From: a virus | Length of the DNA stretch: 23,400 nucleotides | Virus record (IMG/VR): IMGVR_UViG_3300048672_001213 | Location: 1 to 23,400 of that record | Reading direction: 5' to 3' (one strand) | In this document: positions 14,551 to 21,162 of the stretch, piece after piece | Layout: every line of letters begins with the position of its first letter | Position numbering within the stretch: the stretch's first letter is position 1 | The notes under the pieces: model-generated | Database searches by the model: none | Told to the model about the DNA's origin: nothing | The model's input: only the letters and a program-made list of their open reading frames with translations | Position numbers and translations under genes: made by a program

Positions 14551-14682
14551 CTATTTGATATGGTATGTATATCCTTTTTCCTTTTTGGTTTTCGCAAATT
14601 GAATCCACTCGTCAAGTTTCATTATTTTTTTTACTGCCTCTCCGGTAGTATTGCAAATTTTGATTACTTCTACGTCAAACAT
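14551..14682 (-). CDS. 43-residue hypothetical protein
   Basis: A short frame from ATG at 14682 to TAG at 14551 starts MFDVEVIKICNTTGEAVKKI and continues KLDEWIQFAKTKKEKGYTYH. Its ATG overlaps the stop of the preceding gene by one base (TAATG), as at two other junctions in this window, which strongly suggests coupled translation. It looks like a small strand-helix-strand protein. I know of no function. Confidence 0.6.
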   Translation of the reverse strand: MFDVEVIKICNTTGEAVKKIMKLDEWIQFAKTKKEKGYTYHIK

Positions 14683-15038
14683 TACAAAGTATTAATATCA
14701 ATTGCTAATCCATTTTTAATAAGCCCGAAAATATCAAAATGCCATTCAAATAGTTTTAAAATATCTTCATAATTATTTTTCATAACAAATTCTTGCGGAT
14801 TTACAGAAGTAATTAACCAATCAAAATCTAAATAAGGCATTTTTTTCTGTGGAACAAACTTTTCTCCATTCACTTCTATTTCTTTTTGGAGGTCTGAAAG
14901 TGGTCTTAGGATTGGTCTTGAATTTTCATAATCAAATTCTCTTGTGCTACAATGTTGATAATAATAAATAGTATTATTAAATTTATATTTCAACTCATAA
15001 GGCAAATAAGGTGCTAAGTGTTTTAATTCTAATTTCAT
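14682..15038 (-). CDS. Conserved hypothetical phage protein, 118 residues
   Basis: I start this at ATG 15038 (MKLELKHLAPYLPYELK), not at the ATG 57 nt upstream, because this N-terminus is the form I recall from uncharacterised proteins of Flavobacteriia phages and the longer form would overlap the preceding gene. The body has NNTIYYYQHCSTREFD, SRPILRPLSDLQKEI and a C-terminal helical region with YEDILKLFEWHFDIFGLI. No enzyme motif is visible. It belongs to the tight run of small genes after PcfJ. The function is unknown. Confidence 0.7.
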   Translation of the reverse strand: MKLELKHLAPYLPYELKYKFNNTIYYYQHCSTREFDYENSRPILRPLSDLQKEIEVNGEKFVPQKKMPYLDFDWLITSVNPQEFVMKNNYEDILKLFEWHFDIFGLIKNGLAIDINTL

Positions 15039-15049
15039 AATTTCTCGTT

Positions 15050-15277
15050 TTAAAAAAGTGATAATTGTTTTTGTTCTTCTAGAACTGACTCCCATAGGTT
15101 TGGGAACATTTCTAAATACCTGTTCATGTAGTCAAAAGATTGACCACCAAGTATCGTAATATCTATGAATTTTTGCTTTAACCTAATTAATGGAACTTTC
15201 TCTCCGTCAACCAGATTAGCATAAATTATATTACTTTCTCTGCTTATGAAATAGCAGTTTTCAATGTGAGGGATCAT
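15050..15277 (-). CDS. 75-residue protein with C-terminal clamp-binding motif QLSLF
   Basis: This small protein starts MIPHIENCYFISRES and has beta-like segments (IIYANLVDGEKVPLIRLKQKF), then a helical end NLWESVLEEQKQLSLF. The last five residues, QLSLF, match exactly the consensus QL(S/D)LF by which bacterial polymerases, MutS and other proteins bind the beta sliding clamp. A free C-terminal position is the usual place for such a peptide. The motif is seen; clamp binding is inferred. Its ATG overlaps the stop of the preceding gene by one base (TAATG). It could tether a phage function to the host replication fork or interfere with clamp loading. No other domain is recognised. Confidence 0.65.
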   Translation of the reverse strand: MIPHIENCYFISRESNIIYANLVDGEKVPLIRLKQKFIDITILGGQSFDYMNRYLEMFPNLWESVLEEQKQLSLF

Positions 15278-15636
15278 TACTTCAATATCTTTTCCATAAT
15301 TCCCTCCATTGCCTTTGGATTGCGTTCGTGAGCCATGAGAAAACTACAAATCAAAGCTTTATCTAATAAGTGGTTTTTCATCACAAACTCGGCATTATTT
15401 TTAACCACGTTATAAAAGTGCATTGTGCCTTCTGCTGAAGCTTCAAATATTTCATTGTACTGTTTTGTCTGCTTATCTAATGGAGCATAAATTCCTTTGA
15501 GCTGTGTTTTTAATGGTTTGTTTGCCATTGGATTTTTTTTTAAATCTAAATCGTCCAGAATTTCAATTGCACGTTGCATTAATATTCTAAGTTCAATTAG
15601 ATTATAACCGGTTTGGTGTTCTTGTGATAGCTGCAT
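15277..15636 (-). CDS. Conserved hypothetical phage protein, 119 residues
   Basis: This 119-residue helical protein has segments IELRILMQRAIEILDDLDLK, KNPMANKPLKTQLKGIY and AEGTMHFYNVVKNNAEFV, ending with HERNPKAMEGIMEKILK. No catalytic or binding motif is apparent. It starts one base after the PcfJ-like stop region ends on the other side and couples to the 75-residue gene by a one-base overlap. Two genes with linked translation in a replication-linked run suggest a shared process, but I cannot name it. Confidence 0.65.
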   Translation of the reverse strand: MQLSQEHQTGYNLIELRILMQRAIEILDDLDLKKNPMANKPLKTQLKGIYAPLDKQTKQYNEIFEASAEGTMHFYNVVKNNAEFVMKNHLLDKALICSFLMAHERNPKAMEGIMEKILK

Positions 15637-15637
15637 T

Positions 15638-16963
15638 TTAGGATACTTGTTTGATTTTTCGACTTCTGTGCGTTGGGTATTCTAATTTCTTGATCTTGGT
15701 AAGGTTTCTTGTTACCAATTGAATTATTTTTTTGTGATGCTCCGTTGGGTCATTATTTAAACCCCTGGATTGTTCTATTTTTAAAGTAGGGAGAATTAAC
15801 TCGATTGTCTCTGCTCTTTTTCCATCTACTTTTGCGGATAGTATCAACGATTTTTCCTTTAAATAGTACTCATTGGTATAAACACAATGATTAAGCTCGT
15901 CGCCCTCTTCTTTGAATTCTTCGACACTTTTTAAAACTGAAATTGAAATATTTTTGTCTTTTATTTCTAAGCCAAAAAACTTCTTATTTCGCTCTACATA
16001 TTCTTTTATTGCTTTTTCAAGATTTTGCTGACGTTTAATAATTTCCTGACGTTGGCGCTGTCTTTCTTCACGTGCTAATATTTTACGTTTCTTTTTCATT
16101 AGCCGATCATGCTCTAATTTTAAGTTTTTAGGGCATACGTATTTTACATTTAGCAAATCTTTTTTGAAGTATTGCAATAGGTCCAAATAGTCAATATAAA
16201 TAGTATAGTCATTGGGTTTATAGTTGTTCCTAATGCAAATTTTAAATGTGTTCCAATAACTATTTATTCTATAAGAATACCCAAGGCCTAGTAAACCGTA
16301 TTGCTTTGCTTTGAGTAGCGTTTCCAACTTTGAATTGTACGGAACCAGTTTCACCGCTTCAAGAAAAGTCAATCCTCTTAAATTGCAGTCAATACCGAAT
16401 TTTTTATATTCGGGTTTAATTTCTGAATCAGGGTGATACTTTCTGGCATATACATCGTATTTAGATCTATTCCAACTCCTTGTATTTTCAACTCTAATTT
16501 CCATATTACCTCCCCAAGAATCACAAAAAGCTTGTGTGTTATGTTGTAGGCCAAACATGGTAACTTTTAAATTAGGCTGAATCCAGTACTGCAATATTTC
16601 ATGGAGTAAGTACTTAACCGGTTGACCTTTTTTATAGTGGGCAATTAGTTCGAAGTTTCTAACTATTTGGAATTCGTAAAGAGTATCACAAATTGCAAAA
16701 TAATTTTTTTGGGTGTCGGTAGTGCAACGCGATTCTTTGATTTGAAGCTTTGTTTTGCAATGCGGACAAGTTGCCCTTTTTCTACTCACTAAATTTGGTG
16801 AGAAGGTTTCCCTACAATCAAGACAAAGCACTCTATTTTTGGTTGCATAACCTCGATGCTCTAAACATTCTTTGTAAGCCCATTGCTTTTGGCGGTCAAG
16901 TATTTTTGGTAGGTATTGGCTTAACTCGACAACCCTTTTCTGAAGTATAGTTTTTGGGTTCAT
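15638..16963 (-). CDS. PcfJ-like protein
   Basis: The chosen start, ATG 16963, gives 441 residues beginning MNPKTILQKRVVELSQYLPK, the N-terminal form I recall for PcfJ-like proteins; an ATG at 17002 adds 13 residues. Two CxxC pairs (about Cys47/50 and 66/69) make a zinc ribbon. A long basic helical region (RKILAREERQRQRQE) precedes the conserved C-terminal block EEGDELNHCVYTNEYY, SLILSAKVDGKR, ETIELILPTLKIEQSRG. PcfJ is named from the conjugative plasmid pCF10 and its molecular role is unknown; relatives are common in Bacteroidota mobile elements. It follows the PcfK-like gene with a 68-nt overlap. Confidence 0.82.
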   Translation of the reverse strand: MNPKTILQKRVVELSQYLPKILDRQKQWAYKECLEHRGYATKNRVLCLDCRETFSPNLVSRKRATCPHCKTKLQIKESRCTTDTQKNYFAICDTLYEFQIVRNFELIAHYKKGQPVKYLLHEILQYWIQPNLKVTMFGLQHNTQAFCDSWGGNMEIRVENTRSWNRSKYDVYARKYHPDSEIKPEYKKFGIDCNLRGLTFLEAVKLVPYNSKLETLLKAKQYGLLGLGYSYRINSYWNTFKICIRNNYKPNDYTIYIDYLDLLQYFKKDLLNVKYVCPKNLKLEHDRLMKKKRKILAREERQRQRQEIIKRQQNLEKAIKEYVERNKKFFGLEIKDKNISISVLKSVEEFKEEGDELNHCVYTNEYYLKEKSLILSAKVDGKRAETIELILPTLKIEQSRGLNNDPTEHHKKIIQLVTRNLTKIKKLEYPTHRSRKIKQVS

Positions 16964-17372
16964 AGCTAAAACAAAGTTGGTTGCACACTTTCTTTTGTTC
17001 ATCTTTTTTTGGAGCTGATTTCTTCTTCATTCGCTCCATTTCTTGACTAATTATTTTGTCCTTTGCATCCTGTTTAGCTTTGGCAATATCATCTTCTGAA
17101 AGTTCTACTGTATGATTAACTACAACTTTACAATTTACATTGCCTTTATCGTTGATTGAATCTTCATCGTAGTAGTGCTTTGCCATTCCAAAAATTTCTT
17201 CGTCAGCAAATCCGCTACAACCCGATTTTTGAACTGTTTGAAGAATATAATTTATACAGCCATCAATATTTTTATTTTCCTTTTTCAAAGTTTCAGCAAA
17301 CAATGGATCTTTTGCTGCGGTTTCATTCAAATGGTTTTGAATTATGGTTTTAAAATTGTCTGTCGATTTCAT
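16896..17372 (-). CDS. PcfK-like protein
   Basis: The 158 residues begin MKSTDNFKTIIQNHLNE and continue with the typical PcfK pattern: DPLFAETLKKENKNIDGCIN, SGCSGFADEEIFGMAKHYYD, CKVVVNHTVELSEDDIA and a basic helical tail. The last about 40 residues (from KKKSAPKKDEQKK on) are poorly conserved and overlap the PcfJ-like gene in another frame, so the true family domain is about 120 residues. PcfK and PcfJ usually occur together, as here. Function is not known; the context, amid replication and recombination genes, points to DNA metabolism. Confidence 0.85.
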   Translation of the reverse strand: MKSTDNFKTIIQNHLNETAAKDPLFAETLKKENKNIDGCINYILQTVQKSGCSGFADEEIFGMAKHYYDEDSINDKGNVNCKVVVNHTVELSEDDIAKAKQDAKDKIISQEMERMKKKSAPKKDEQKKVCNQLCFSYEPKNYTSEKGCRVKPIPTKNT

Positions 17373-17381
17373 TTTATTATA

Positions 17382-17822
17382 TTAGTTGTTAAACTCAATT
17401 CTTGTTTGGTATTTTCCTTTGTAACCTTTAATTTCACATAACTTAATGAATTCATAAGGGGTTTCTGCTCCTAATTTTCTATCGTCAATTATTAATTTTT
17501 CCAGATCTTTGTAGTAGAAAACTAAAAACCTTTTAAATGATTTTCTGAAATAGTGATTAATGAATTCATCTATTTCTAGATCTGTAATCTGTCTTTGTGA
17601 AATTATTTCCCAGTTATTTTCAACTCCAGTTTTACGATTTTGAAATGGTATTAAATCAAATATCAAAGCTATTTGCATTTTCTTTGAACTGATTTTATTA
17701 TAAAAACCATAACTAACTCTAATGTTTTTATTTTTTATGAACGATCTTAAGAAAGAGAACTCATCTAATGAATACTCTTCTTGTTTATTCCATAAAACAT
17801 TGAATTTTTTATATTTATTCAT
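17382..17822 (-). CDS. Hypothetical protein, 146 residues
   Basis: This 146-residue protein is rich in Lys, Phe and Tyr, with segments VSYGFYNKISSKKMQIALIF, WEIISQRQITDLEIDEFINH and FRKSFKRFLVFYYKDLEKL. It has no signal peptide, zinc site or catalytic motif I can name. It starts 6 nt after the 69-residue gene stops and ends 9 nt before the PcfK-like gene, so it is in the early operon. Function unknown. Confidence 0.65.
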   Translation of the reverse strand: MNKYKKFNVLWNKQEEYSLDEFSFLRSFIKNKNIRVSYGFYNKISSKKMQIALIFDLIPFQNRKTGVENNWEIISQRQITDLEIDEFINHYFRKSFKRFLVFYYKDLEKLIIDDRKLGAETPYEFIKLCEIKGYKGKYQTRIEFNN

Positions 17823-17828
17823 TACTTT

Positions 17829-18038
17829 TTAATATTCTAATTCAAAATACCCGTTAATATCGTAGGCTATTGAATTGGTTATTAATTCTTCTAGTTGATC
17901 TATATTTTCCTCTTCTTCTTGAAATTCATAAGCACCGGTTTGTATATTCCATTTGGCATGATAACAAGAATTATCTAACCTGAATTGAAAAACGTTTGCG
18001 TCAATTGTAGTTCTTGGAGTGAAAAGTAGTATAGCCAT
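17829..18038 (-). CDS. Small acidic hypothetical protein, 69 residues
   Basis: The product starts MAILLFTPRTTIDANVFQFR, has a C-Y-H-A-K-W segment and a run of acidic residues (EFQEEEENIDQLEEL), and ends ITNSIAYDINGYFELEY. I do not recognise it. Its start codon directly abuts a 10-bp inverted repeat, so translation could be controlled by an RNA hairpin or transcription by a DNA-binding protein. Small acidic early phage proteins are sometimes inhibitors of host nucleic-acid enzymes; nothing here shows that. Confidence 0.65.
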   Translation of the reverse strand: MAILLFTPRTTIDANVFQFRLDNSCYHAKWNIQTGAYEFQEEEENIDQLEELITNSIAYDINGYFELEY

Positions 18039-18076
18039 AATATTGCTTTTTTAGGTGTTAAACGTTAAGCAATATT
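18039..18076 (-). promoter_or_regulatory. 10-bp inverted repeat abutting a start codon
   Basis: AATATTGCTT (18039-18048) and AAGCAATATT (18067-18076) are perfect reverse complements around an 18-nt loop containing TTAACGTTTAAC. In the minus-strand RNA the 3' arm ends exactly where the ATG of the 69-residue gene begins. It would occlude the start region if folded. No U-run follows, so it is not a terminator. Confidence 0.6.
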
Positions 18077-18118
18077 GGGTTGACAATTTTTACTGTGAAA
18101 GGAATTTTGGAAGTTTAT

Positions 18119-18838
18119 TTAAAATTTATATTCGCAAAATTCTAAATCGTAAATACCTAATTGTAAGTTAATTTCGTTTCTTAACTCAATTCTTTCATGA
18201 GGTGTTTTTTGGCACTCATCGCGTTTTAATTTCAAACGAATTGAAGAAGCTTTTAAGGCAATTTGAATTAAATCTGATTTTGATAAATGCAGCGGTTTAT
18301 GTCTTTGTAGAAACTCAACAAATTCAAAATAACCTAATCCGTATCTATCGATAAGGCCTTGCTTGTATCGAATAGGATCTCCGCTTTTGAAATGATTACT
18401 TTCGAAGGATTGAATATGAATGTTGTGTAAGTTTAATGCAGTAGTCCTGTTTGCTCCAACACTGATATAATGCCCACCATTCATTTTTCCGTAATTCCCA
18501 GTAGCAATACATGGGTTTCCAAAATCAATAATTCTTGATATTTCGTTGATAATTGGCTGAACTACTTCTGATCGGTATTTATCTGGAGACATTAATTCAA
18601 GCTTTATTCGCTTTTTTTCTTCGGAGCTTTTTTTTGAATTGTCACGCTCTACTTTTTTTCTTCCAATTGCAGCAGCTTTTTGAAGCTTTAGTTTTCCGTT
18701 TTCAGAATTTAAAAGCCAGTTGGAATAGCATCCACACATTTTTCCTAAGCCGTAAATCCGGTGTATTGTTTTATGTCCACAACCGTATCCTTTAGCTAAT
18801 CCTGTTCCATTGCATGGTTTTGGTTTTATTTCGATCAT
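18119..18838 (-). CDS. NinG/Rap-like recombination protein
   Basis: This 239-residue protein has the layout of lambda NinG (Rap), which in lambda acts in recombination as a branched-DNA nuclease. An N-terminal Cys cluster (about Cys9, 20, 35, 37) is followed by a basic helical region (KKVERDNSKKSS), SPDKYRSEVVQPIINE, then NPCIATGNYGKMNGGHYISV with ALNLHNIHIQSFESNHFKSG, the HNH-like core. In lambda NinG this core has CxxCG and CxxCN; here these are CIATG and SFESN, so the second metal pair is lost or replaced. The likely Asn/His residues of the core remain. It lies between the small coiled-coil gene and a hairpin-controlled unknown. Confidence 0.7.
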   Translation of the reverse strand: MIEIKPKPCNGTGLAKGYGCGHKTIHRIYGLGKMCGCYSNWLLNSENGKLKLQKAAAIGRKKVERDNSKKSSEEKKRIKLELMSPDKYRSEVVQPIINEISRIIDFGNPCIATGNYGKMNGGHYISVGANRTTALNLHNIHIQSFESNHFKSGDPIRYKQGLIDRYGLGYFEFVEFLQRHKPLHLSKSDLIQIALKASSIRLKLKRDECQKTPHERIELRNEINLQLGIYDLEFCEYKF

Positions 18839-18840
18839 GA

Positions 18841-19065
18841 TTAAAAATTGATTTTATTCATTTGGGATTGTTTCGTTTCAAAATGAAAAACAACCTCTGA
18901 GTTGAGCTGTTTCAAGTCCATTTTCTTGATTTCTTCTAGTCGTTGTTCGAGTTTTACTATTTCTTTTGAAAGTTTTACAACACTATTTTGCGGACATTCA
19001 GATATGAATTTTACATAGTCATTCAATTGCTTTTCTATTTTGTTTCGTTGGCTAATGTGATTCAT
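18841..19065 (-). CDS. Small coiled-coil protein
   Basis: The 74-residue product is almost entirely helical and charged, with leucine/isoleucine heptads in VVKLSKEIVKLEQRLEEIKK (about 28-48). It overlaps the helicase loader stop by 4 nt (ATGA) and precedes the NinG-like gene by 2 nt. No family is recognised. A role as partner of the loader or NinG-like protein is possible from coupling only. Confidence 0.65.
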   Translation of the reverse strand: MNHISQRNKIEKQLNDYVKFISECPQNSVVKLSKEIVKLEQRLEEIKKMDLKQLNSEVVFHFETKQSQMNKINF

Positions 19066-19934
19066 TTTCTGAATGATTTGCCTTTAAACTCGACTATGTT
19101 GAACATTTCAAAAAGTCTATCATAAACCCTTTCACCGTATTTTTTGGAGAATTGATCTAACGCAGCTTCCATGTTATCTGGATAGGCTTCATCAAAATTG
19201 CAAGTCACAAAAGTTTTTGATTTTCGATTGTAACGCTCTTCTAATATTTCTTTGAAAATATTAACCTTTCCAAAATTTGAAGCAATGCGTTCTGTTTTCA
19301 AATCGTCAAAGTATCGGTTCCCGTTGAACATCATTTTTTCAAATTCATCGCGAAGAATATCTGTAGAACATTTTTCAAAAAGCGTTACTGTTTCATTTGC
19401 AGAATAGCCTTTAAATCCAATTCCAGGAATGCCTTTGAATATTTTTTCAAAAACTTTCATCGTTGAAGTTTTACCATTGCCAAAATTCCCAATAATCAAA
19501 ATTCCTTTTTCAAAACTTGGAACTGATAAATTTGAAAGATTATCACAATCGAAAAACCGTTCATCTTTTGAGAAATAATAAATCAAAGGCTCCATATTTT
19601 TAACCGTAATTCCATCGATTTTTACAAAAGGCCTTTGGTTTACTTCCTGAAAATTAGCCTTAAATAAGTTCCATAAATCTCTTGCGGTGATAGAAAATTC
19701 TTTGTTTGGTTTTGGATCTAAAAGCCCTTGCAAATAGTCTGTTGTTTTTTTTATTTGCTCTGGAGTGGCAAACCGATGTTTACTTTCATAGGCTTCAATT
19801 TGTTTGTTTGAAAGTTCAGTACGATCCTCTGGCCTTAAACTTTTCAGATATTCATACTTTCGAATTCCAATAATCTGAATTTCTATTTTATCTATTTCTT
19901 GCTGATGGCCTAGCGAGTGATTCTGATTTTCCAT
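19062..19934 (-). CDS. DnaC-like helicase loader ATPase
   Basis: This 290-residue protein has an AAA+ core in its second half: Walker A GNFGNGKT at about 149-156, Walker B-like YFDDLKTE at 208-215, sensor I TFVTCNFD at 241-248, and GERVYDRLFEM with an arginine-finger-like Arg near 269-273 followed by EFKGKSFR, as in DnaC/IstB-type loaders. The N-terminal 130 residues, with AYESKHRFATPEQ, would contact the helicase or initiator. It would load the host or a phage replicative helicase at the phage origin. Its start overlaps the end of the initiator gene by 47 nt in another frame, typical of such pairs. No helicase gene is visible in the window. Confidence 0.85.
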   Translation of the reverse strand: MENQNHSLGHQQEIDKIEIQIIGIRKYEYLKSLRPEDRTELSNKQIEAYESKHRFATPEQIKKTTDYLQGLLDPKPNKEFSITARDLWNLFKANFQEVNQRPFVKIDGITVKNMEPLIYYFSKDERFFDCDNLSNLSVPSFEKGILIIGNFGNGKTSTMKVFEKIFKGIPGIGFKGYSANETVTLFEKCSTDILRDEFEKMMFNGNRYFDDLKTERIASNFGKVNIFKEILEERYNRKSKTFVTCNFDEAYPDNMEAALDQFSKKYGERVYDRLFEMFNIVEFKGKSFRK

Positions 19935-20631
19935 AACCTTCTTTTTTTATTTTTAAAATTTCGCCTGGTAACCATCTTGAAAAGTGACCCGCATAATCTT
20001 TTTTGGAAATTTTAGTATCTAGCTCTGTGATTAATTTTTGATTGAATATTTCAATCCAGTTTTTAATTTCTTCAGAAGCTATTTTATTTTGCATTGAGAT
20101 TGTCTCTATCCAAGTTTGGCTTTCTAAAAGTTCAATTCCGAAAATTTCATTTTGGGATTTTTTTTCTTCCTCTTTAAAATTTTCTTTTATCTTATTATCT
20201 TCTTTTCTTATCTCTTCTTTTCTTATCTCTTCTTTTCTTAATGCTTTTGTTTCGGTTTCGTTTTCTGAAAGCGGATTAAAACCGTTCGGTTTATTTTCGC
20301 TTTCTATTTGCTTTTTTGGACGCCCGCCTAAGGCTCCGTTTTTAGAGTTTATTTTTGATTTTTCCGAAAGTTTTTCCCACTGTTCATCAAGGAAGTTTAT
20401 TCTTATTTTTCCTGACTTAATTTTGATTATTTTTTCAGAAATCAATTCTTCAAATAACTCTTCATTTTTAAGTCTTTTTATAGCTTGTTCTATTGATAAA
20501 TCACAATCCTTTTGCCAGTATAAGGCTTTAATTGTTGCAAATAAACCTTGAGCTTGTAGGGTACAAAACATAATGTCTCCAGCTAGCCATTCGGCAGGCT
20601 CAAATTGAAAATATGGTAGTCTCTTACTCAT
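19888..20631 (-). CDS. Phage replication initiator-like protein
   Basis: This 247-residue protein begins MSKRLPYFQFEPAEWLAGDI, then QAQGLFATIKALYWQKDCDLS, the N-terminal domain found in replication proteins of Firmicutes and Bacteroidota phages, with a likely winged-helix fold. A linker (about 75-155) contains GGRPKK, N/E/K-rich low complexity and tandem RKEEI repeats. The C-terminal part, IFNQKLITELDTKISKKDYAGHF and RWLPGEILKIKKE, looks like the region that recruits a loader. Such proteins bind the origin and hand DNA to DnaC-like loaders. The overlap with the loader gene supports this. The origin itself, often inside this gene in such phages, is not identifiable. Confidence 0.75.
   Translation of the reverse strand: MSKRLPYFQFEPAEWLAGDIMFCTLQAQGLFATIKALYWQKDCDLSIEQAIKRLKNEELFEELISEKIIKIKSGKIRINFLDEQWEKLSEKSKINSKNGALGGRPKKQIESENKPNGFNPLSENETETKALRKEEIRKEEIRKEDNKIKENFKEEEKKSQNEIFGIELLESQTWIETISMQNKIASEEIKNWIEIFNQKLITELDTKISKKDYAGHFSRWLPGEILKIKKEGYGKSESLARPSARNR
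20198..20240 (-). repeat. 15-bp tandem repeat inside the initiator gene
   Basis: Three near copies of TCTCTTCTTTTCTTA run head to tail (the first lacks two bases) and encode the RKEEI repeats of the initiator linker. A coding repeat of this size may vary in copy number. Iterated sites inside an initiator gene can also serve as origin elements, though this strongly purine/pyrimidine-biased repeat looks more like linker expansion. Confidence 0.6.
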
Positions 20632-20633
20632 GT

Positions 20634-21104
20634 TTAACTATTTTTATTTTTCCATTTAATAAAATCATCAACTGATTTATCTTTTTTTTGTCTGTTACAT
20701 CTTATACAAGAAGTTGTTAAGTTTTCAACATTATCACTACCTCCTTTTGAAAATGGAATAATATGATCTGCTTCAAGTTTTTTCCCAACACTACCACAAT
20801 ATTGGCAAGTATAATTATCCCTTTTAAATACATAGTTGATTATTTTATACCATCCTTTTACATCTTTCTGGTACATTCTTTTACGATTAAAATAATCTTC
20901 AACTTCAAGATGTATATCAGGCAAAAAATTCATTCTTTCAAGGCTTGCAAATTCAATAAAAGACTCTTTAAATTCTTTAATTTGATTTTCTAAAAAAGGA
21001 TTTTTAGCTAAATCTGAGATAACTGAGTCTCTATACTTTTTAGCATATAATTTGTCTACAAAACCAAACCAATTTTTCGAGACTTTTCTTTGTTCTCTTG
21101 CCAT
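20634..21104 (-). CDS. HNH endonuclease
   Basis: This 156-residue protein has a complete C-terminal HNH domain: CQYC (Cys100/103), EADHIIPFSKGG (111-122) with His114 as the likely general base, ENLTTSCIRCNRQKK (about 127-141, Cys133/136). The N-terminal 80 residues are helical and basic and may bind DNA. In phages such genes are often mobile homing elements, or packaging nucleases beside terminase; here it lies far from terminase, between a terminator and the replication initiator (2 nt from the initiator start), which fits insertion of a mobile gene. AT content appears higher than in the two genes upstream. Confidence 0.85.
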   Translation of the reverse strand: MAREQRKVSKNWFGFVDKLYAKKYRDSVISDLAKNPFLENQIKEFKESFIEFASLERMNFLPDIHLEVEDYFNRKRMYQKDVKGWYKIINYVFKRDNYTCQYCGSVGKKLEADHIIPFSKGGSDNVENLTTSCIRCNRQKKDKSVDDFIKWKNKNS

Positions 21105-21125
21105 AATTATTTAAAATATTAAATT

Positions 21126-21149
21126 AACCTCCACCAAAAGGCGGAGGTT
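21126..21149. terminator. Hairpin terminator between unknown gene and HNH gene
   Basis: AACCTCCACC (21126-21135) pairs with GGCGGAGGTT (21140-21149) around AAAA. In the minus-strand RNA the stem is complete with one G-U pair. The U-run is strong on the plus strand and interrupted (UUAAUUUAAU) on the minus strand, so minus-strand termination may be partial. It lies 13 nt after the stop of the gene at 21163-21906. Confidence 0.6.
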
Positions 21150-21162
21150 TTTTATTTAATTA

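Noticed and set aside
20198-20240. Tandem repeat as a CRISPR array or origin iterons
   Set aside because: Only about three 15-bp units without spacers, purine/pyrimidine-biased and in-frame as RKEEI repeats; not a CRISPR array, and iteron use is unsupported.
20042-20551. Plus-strand open frame of 169 codons
   Set aside because: It is antisense to the replication initiator gene; its Ser/Phe/Leu-rich product comes from the Glu/Lys-rich codons of that gene and the tandem repeat.
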